Shown piece after piece: positions 10,421 to 13,267 of a stretch of 13,267 nucleotides of DNA (positions are counted from its first letter, which is position 1; each line of letters begins with the position of its first letter). The notes under the pieces are model-generated. The model worked only from the letters and a program-made list of their open reading frames with translations. It did not search any database and was not told where the DNA came from. Source of the DNA: Pseudomonadota bacterium (lineage in GTDB: Bacteria > Desulfobacterota > JADFVX01); assembly GCA_015222555.1 (NCBI GenBank), contig JADFVM010000022.1, positions 1 to 13,267 on the forward strand. The letters run 5' to 3'. The position numbers and the translations under genes are program-made.

Positions 10421-13042
10421 TTAAGGCCGGATATCATACCGCTTAAGCTTGCTATAAATGGTGCCTCGGCTTATATCTAACAGGCGGGCCGCTTCACGTT
10501 TGTTCCAATTGCACTCTTGCATAACCCTCGCAATAAGATTCCTTTCGTTCTTTGACAGGGAAAATTCCTTCGGAGTGTCTCCCTGGCTCTGAATCCTGCC
10601 AAGGAGCACCTCAACACCAATGCGGTCCCCAGTGGTTAAGACTACGCACCTGGCTACGGTATTTTCAAGCTCCCTCACGTTACCAGGCCAATCATAGTCC
10701 ATTAATAGCTTCATAGCCTCGGTATCAAATTCAGTAATTTCTTTCCCCTCTATAAGGCAGTAAGCTCTCAGGAAATGATTGGCAAGCAGGGGCACATCCG
10801 TGATGCGTTCCCGTAATGGGGGCAACTTTATCGGGATAACATCCAGGCGATAATAAAAGTCTTCCCGCAGGCGGCCTGCTTTCATTTCCTTTTCAATGTC
10901 TTTGTTGGTAGCCGCAATGACCCTGACATTGACCTCGACAGGACGCTCGCCTCCAACACGCTCGAACCTCCTGTCCTGTAAGAATCGTAGCAGAAGCACC
11001 TGGGTCTCAAGGGGCAAATCAGCCACCTCGTCCAGGAAAAGAATTCCTCCTTGAGCCCTTTCCAAACACCCTAGCTTGCGGCTTGTAGCCCCTGTAAAAG
11101 CACCCTTTTCATGCCCGAAAATCTCCGAGTGAACCAGGGTCGGGACAAACGAAGAGCAGTGTGCAGCGATGAACGGGGCTTCCTTGTATTTACCTGCCTG
11201 GTGAATAGCTCTGGCCACGAGCTCTTTGCCCGTACCGCTTTCCCCCGTGATAAGGACAGTGCTTGCTGAGTCGGCTACAGCCTGGATCATCCGGTAGACT
11301 TCTTGCATGGGTCGGCTTCGGCCAACAATCCCCATGAACTTATCTGGTCCGATCAGTTGGTTTTTGAACGTTTCCTCCCTAACCTCTTTAGAAATTTGGT
11401 AACGAATCACGCCGGAAATTTGCCGGATCAGGGCTTCAACAAAGATCAAATCGTCTTCCACCCGGATATCCGCAGAAGGCGAACACACCATAAAAAGGCC
11501 ATAACATTCATCTTCGATCTCGACAGGTACGGCCATCCAGGTACGAGACCCCGCCGCCAGATCCTGGATGATGGCCGAACAATCAACTTTTCTTCCGGAG
11601 CACATGGGCCTGATCCTCTCCGTGGTCAGCAACTTTAAAAGGTCATGCTCCAGCTTATGGTTGTTGATTCTCTTTCTGCCCCGATCATAGCACGTCTCTC
11701 TGATTTGCCCTTGCGCCGGCTGAGGAAAATAGAACCCGTCCCGGTCTGGCGCAAGCAGGAACATGAGAGTCTCGACCTTTGGGGAAAACTCTTCCATAAT
11801 ATCCTGGAGGACATGACACATTCCGTTCAGAGTGTATTCCTTTGTCACTTGCAAAAGAATGCTGTTAATAGCTTTAAGTTCGTCATGCCTTTTCTGCAGT
11901 TCCTTTTCAGCCCTTTTCTGTTCAGTGATGTCCCTGGCAATTTGAATAAGGCGGATGATCTGGCCAGATTCATCTTTCACGGGAACTCCGTAACAATCCC
12001 AATAGGTTTCCCTCTGCCTGCCTGCGACCTTATGGTTGTGCATAATAGTATGTTCAATTTGTCCTGTTTCCAGCACTTTTCTGCTCGGGCATCCTTCACA
12101 TGGGGTATCTCTACCAAGGAAAAGTTGATAGCAGGCCCGACCTGCTATCTCTTCCGGGGCCATGTCTAGCTCTTCCGTCGTTCTCTTATTTGCCCAAATT
12201 ATCCTCAGTTCTGTGTCAGCATAACGTATCATGTCAATAGAGGCGTCAAGAATCGCCTGTTTCTGTGCTTGACTCTCCTGCAGTGACTCCTCTGCCCGCT
12301 TGCGCCACGTAATGTCCTTCACATACTCGATGATGCCGACCACTTGGCCACCGGGATTCTTTAGGGGAAAGGCAGAAAGATCGATCCACCGTGTCGGATT
12401 CTCTTCTGAGGGATAAGGGACAATCTCGCTGTGCGCCTTTCCTGTCGCGATGGTTAGTAGTGACGGGCACTGAGGACAGGGAGGCTTTCTTTTCCGGTAA
12501 ACACTGTGCCATTTCTTGCCAACCAGTGGCATTTGGGGCGCAAACATCTTCTTCATCCATGGATTGACCAGGATAACATTTAGATCACAATCCAGAACAG
12601 TGATCCCGTCTTGTATCGCATCGAAGACAGTCATGAGAAAACGTTCCTTCTCGCGCAGGACCTCTTCCGCGCGCTTGCGCTCGGCAATCCTTTGTTCTTC
12701 AATCTGAAAGATGTCCCAGAAAAGACGGGCAGAAACATTGCCCATCAACCGCACATGATCCGGTTTAGTGCGAAAGATATCATTGGCCACCTCATCACGA
12801 CCCGTCAGTTCGATAATCATGTTGAGCCCCTTAAGCTGGTACAGATCGCGGTAGTCTTTCGTTGTATAAATACCCTTTTCCTGAGCGTAACGGTAACCCA
12901 CAGCATTCGGATTGGTATCAGCTACCCCGATGAGTTTCATGCGAAGCTGCCTCAGTTTTTCAACAAAGATCATTTCCATGATCGCCTTGCATCCGGCACT
13001 GCCGCCCACAATGGCTACATTAAGAACTTTCGCCTGTTCCAT
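10421..13042 (-). CDS. Sigma-54-dependent regulator, Rossmann-PAS-PAS-GAF-AAA+-HTH
   Basis: Cytoplasmic transcription activator of 873 aa. Residues 6-110 look like a dinucleotide-binding Rossmann domain: VAIVGGSAGC at 9-18 and an acidic residue D42 at the end of strand 2 (LIGVADTNP). Two PAS domains follow (about 131-246 and 259-376), joined by helical linkers and each carrying a CxxC-P motif (C189/C192; C315/C318). Next is a GAF-like domain (about 385-550). The AAA+ domain has Walker A GESGTGKE (600-607), the sigma-54-contacting GAFTGA loop (647-652), Walker B LFLDEV (668-673) and an arginine-rich FYYRLDVIPIKLPPLRER segment (729-746). A Fis-type HTH is at about 845-871. The ATG at 13042 has CAGGAA upstream. 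There is no receiver domain, so activity is presumably set by ligand or redox sensing. It probably activates the adjacent antiporter operon. Confidence 0.95.
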   Translation of the reverse strand: MEQAKVLNVAIVGGSAGCKAIMEMIFVEKLRQLRMKLIGVADTNPNAVGYRYAQEKGIYTTKDYRDLYQLKGLNMIIELTGRDEVANDIFRTKPDHVRLMGNVSARLFWDIFQIEEQRIAERKRAEEVLREKERFLMTVFDAIQDGITVLDCDLNVILVNPWMKKMFAPQMPLVGKKWHSVYRKRKPPCPQCPSLLTIATGKAHSEIVPYPSEENPTRWIDLSAFPLKNPGGQVVGIIEYVKDITWRKRAEESLQESQAQKQAILDASIDMIRYADTELRIIWANKRTTEELDMAPEEIAGRACYQLFLGRDTPCEGCPSRKVLETGQIEHTIMHNHKVAGRQRETYWDCYGVPVKDESGQIIRLIQIARDITEQKRAEKELQKRHDELKAINSILLQVTKEYTLNGMCHVLQDIMEEFSPKVETLMFLLAPDRDGFYFPQPAQGQIRETCYDRGRKRINNHKLEHDLLKLLTTERIRPMCSGRKVDCSAIIQDLAAGSRTWMAVPVEIEDECYGLFMVCSPSADIRVEDDLIFVEALIRQISGVIRYQISKEVREETFKNQLIGPDKFMGIVGRSRPMQEVYRMIQAVADSASTVLITGESGTGKELVARAIHQAGKYKEAPFIAAHCSSFVPTLVHSEIFGHEKGAFTGATSRKLGCLERAQGGILFLDEVADLPLETQVLLLRFLQDRRFERVGGERPVEVNVRVIAATNKDIEKEMKAGRLREDFYYRLDVIPIKLPPLRERITDVPLLANHFLRAYCLIEGKEITEFDTEAMKLLMDYDWPGNVRELENTVARCVVLTTGDRIGVEVLLGRIQSQGDTPKEFSLSKNERNLIARVMQECNWNKREAARLLDISRGTIYSKLKRYDIRP

Positions 13043-13077
13043 GATTTATTCCTGCTTGATTGACATCTATGCAATGT

Positions 13078-13116
13078 TCAGAAATTGCACATTGATAAGT
13101 CAGAAATCGTACATTG
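13078..13116 (-). promoter_or_regulatory. Tandem 17-bp operator-like repeat upstream of the regulator
   Basis: On the minus strand CAATGTACGATTTCTGA (13116-13100) and CAATGTGCAATTTCTGA (13094-13078) match at 15 of 17 positions with a period of 22 bp, about two helical turns. The first copy contains the putative -10 hexamer and the second lies just past the predicted transcription start. ACATTGC follows immediately as an inverted half. The position is typical of a repressing operator; autoregulation by the downstream regulator is inferred. Confidence 0.5.
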
Positions 13117-13266
13117 CAAAATAATAGTTGTCAATCCGTCGTGCGCCAATTCCTGCCAAGTTACGTATTGAAACGTTAAGGATGGCATCAAAACCAGGTG
13201 GTCATACTTCAAGATGCTCAAATGCCTTGTCCTGGCAGTCTGGGCTTCGCCTTCTCCGATCTTGGG
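13078..13266 (-). CDS. Open frame entering from the right edge (uncertain, partial)
   Basis: A stop-free minus-strand frame of 62 codons runs in from beyond the window and ends at a TGA at 13078-13080. It begins PKIGEGEAQTARTRHL in the visible part and has no recognisable domain. Its last third coincides with the regulator promoter and the tandem repeats. It may be the degraded end of a gene, part of a dispersed repeat or chance; plus-strand frames here are also open over the last 54 bases. Confidence 0.2.
   Translation of the reverse strand, partial: PKIGEGEAQTARTRHLSILKYDHLVLMPSLTFQYVTWQELAHDGLTTIILQCTISDLSMCNF
13106..13134 (-). promoter_or_regulatory. Sigma-70-type promoter for the regulator gene
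   Basis: A perfect TTGACA (13134-13129) is followed after exactly 17 bases by TACGAT (13111-13106), 4 of 6 matches to TATAAT including the key TA and final T. The predicted start is near 13099, giving a leader of about 57 bases to the ATG at 13042. Confidence 0.55.
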
Positions 13267-13267
13267 C

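Noticed and set aside
13143..13158. TGGCAG...TTGGC sequence upstream of the regulator as a sigma-54 promoter
   Set aside because: The spacing between GG and GC is 9 rather than 10 bases, and a better sigma-70-type promoter lies closer to the gene.

Overview
The window looks like chromosomal DNA of an anaerobic, probably deltaproteobacterial (Desulfobacterota-like) bacterium. This is inferred from gene style: a complex-I/Mrp-type membrane ion-pump cluster, sigma-54 control, PAS domains carrying CxxCP motifs, and a short palindromic repeat of the kind scattered through such genomes. No rRNA or other marker gene is present, so the taxonomy is only a suggestion. Every confident gene is on the minus strand, so transcription runs from high to low coordinates.

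Right part (about 13267-10421): an open frame enters from the right edge. A good sigma-70-type promoter with a tandem 17-bp repeat over its -10 follows, then a large sigma-54-dependent regulator with the order Rossmann-like domain, PAS, PAS, GAF, AAA+ and Fis-type HTH. Next comes a 605-bp non-coding stretch (9816-10420). It holds imperfect inverted and direct repeats, a near-consensus -24/-12 element pointing at the downstream operon, and an 85-bp palindromic repeat element.

Main operon (9815-196): fifteen closely packed genes, many overlapping or separated by only a few bases. In transcription order they are: an atypical receiver domain; a 493-aa antiporter-like subunit; two tiny membrane proteins (44 and 80 aa); a 588-aa antiporter-like subunit; a canonical single-domain response regulator; a double universal-stress protein; then mrpE, mrpB, mrpF, mrpG, mbhD, mbhE, mrpC and mrpD. 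The last eight correspond one to one with the ion-translocating module of Mrp antiporters and MBH-type hydrogenases. MrpA is split, as in MBH: its C-terminal parts are the separate mbhD and mbhE genes. There are three large antiporter-like (MrpA/D, NuoL/M/N-type) subunits in total. No NuoB/C/D-like, hydrogenase or ferredoxin-type gene is visible, so the products form either a stand-alone cation/proton antiporter or the membrane arm of a complex whose redox part lies elsewhere.

Working model (inference): the Rossmann-PAS-PAS-GAF regulator senses cytoplasmic redox or ligand state and drives the operon from the sigma-54-like site. The small receiver proteins and the Usp protein tune the antiporter. 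A strong hairpin at the mrpE/mrpB junction may set subunit stoichiometry. The points most worth a second look are the regulator architecture, its apparent autoregulatory operator, the two microproteins between the antiporter subunits, the Lys-to-Asn change in the 588-aa subunit, and the intercistronic palindrome.
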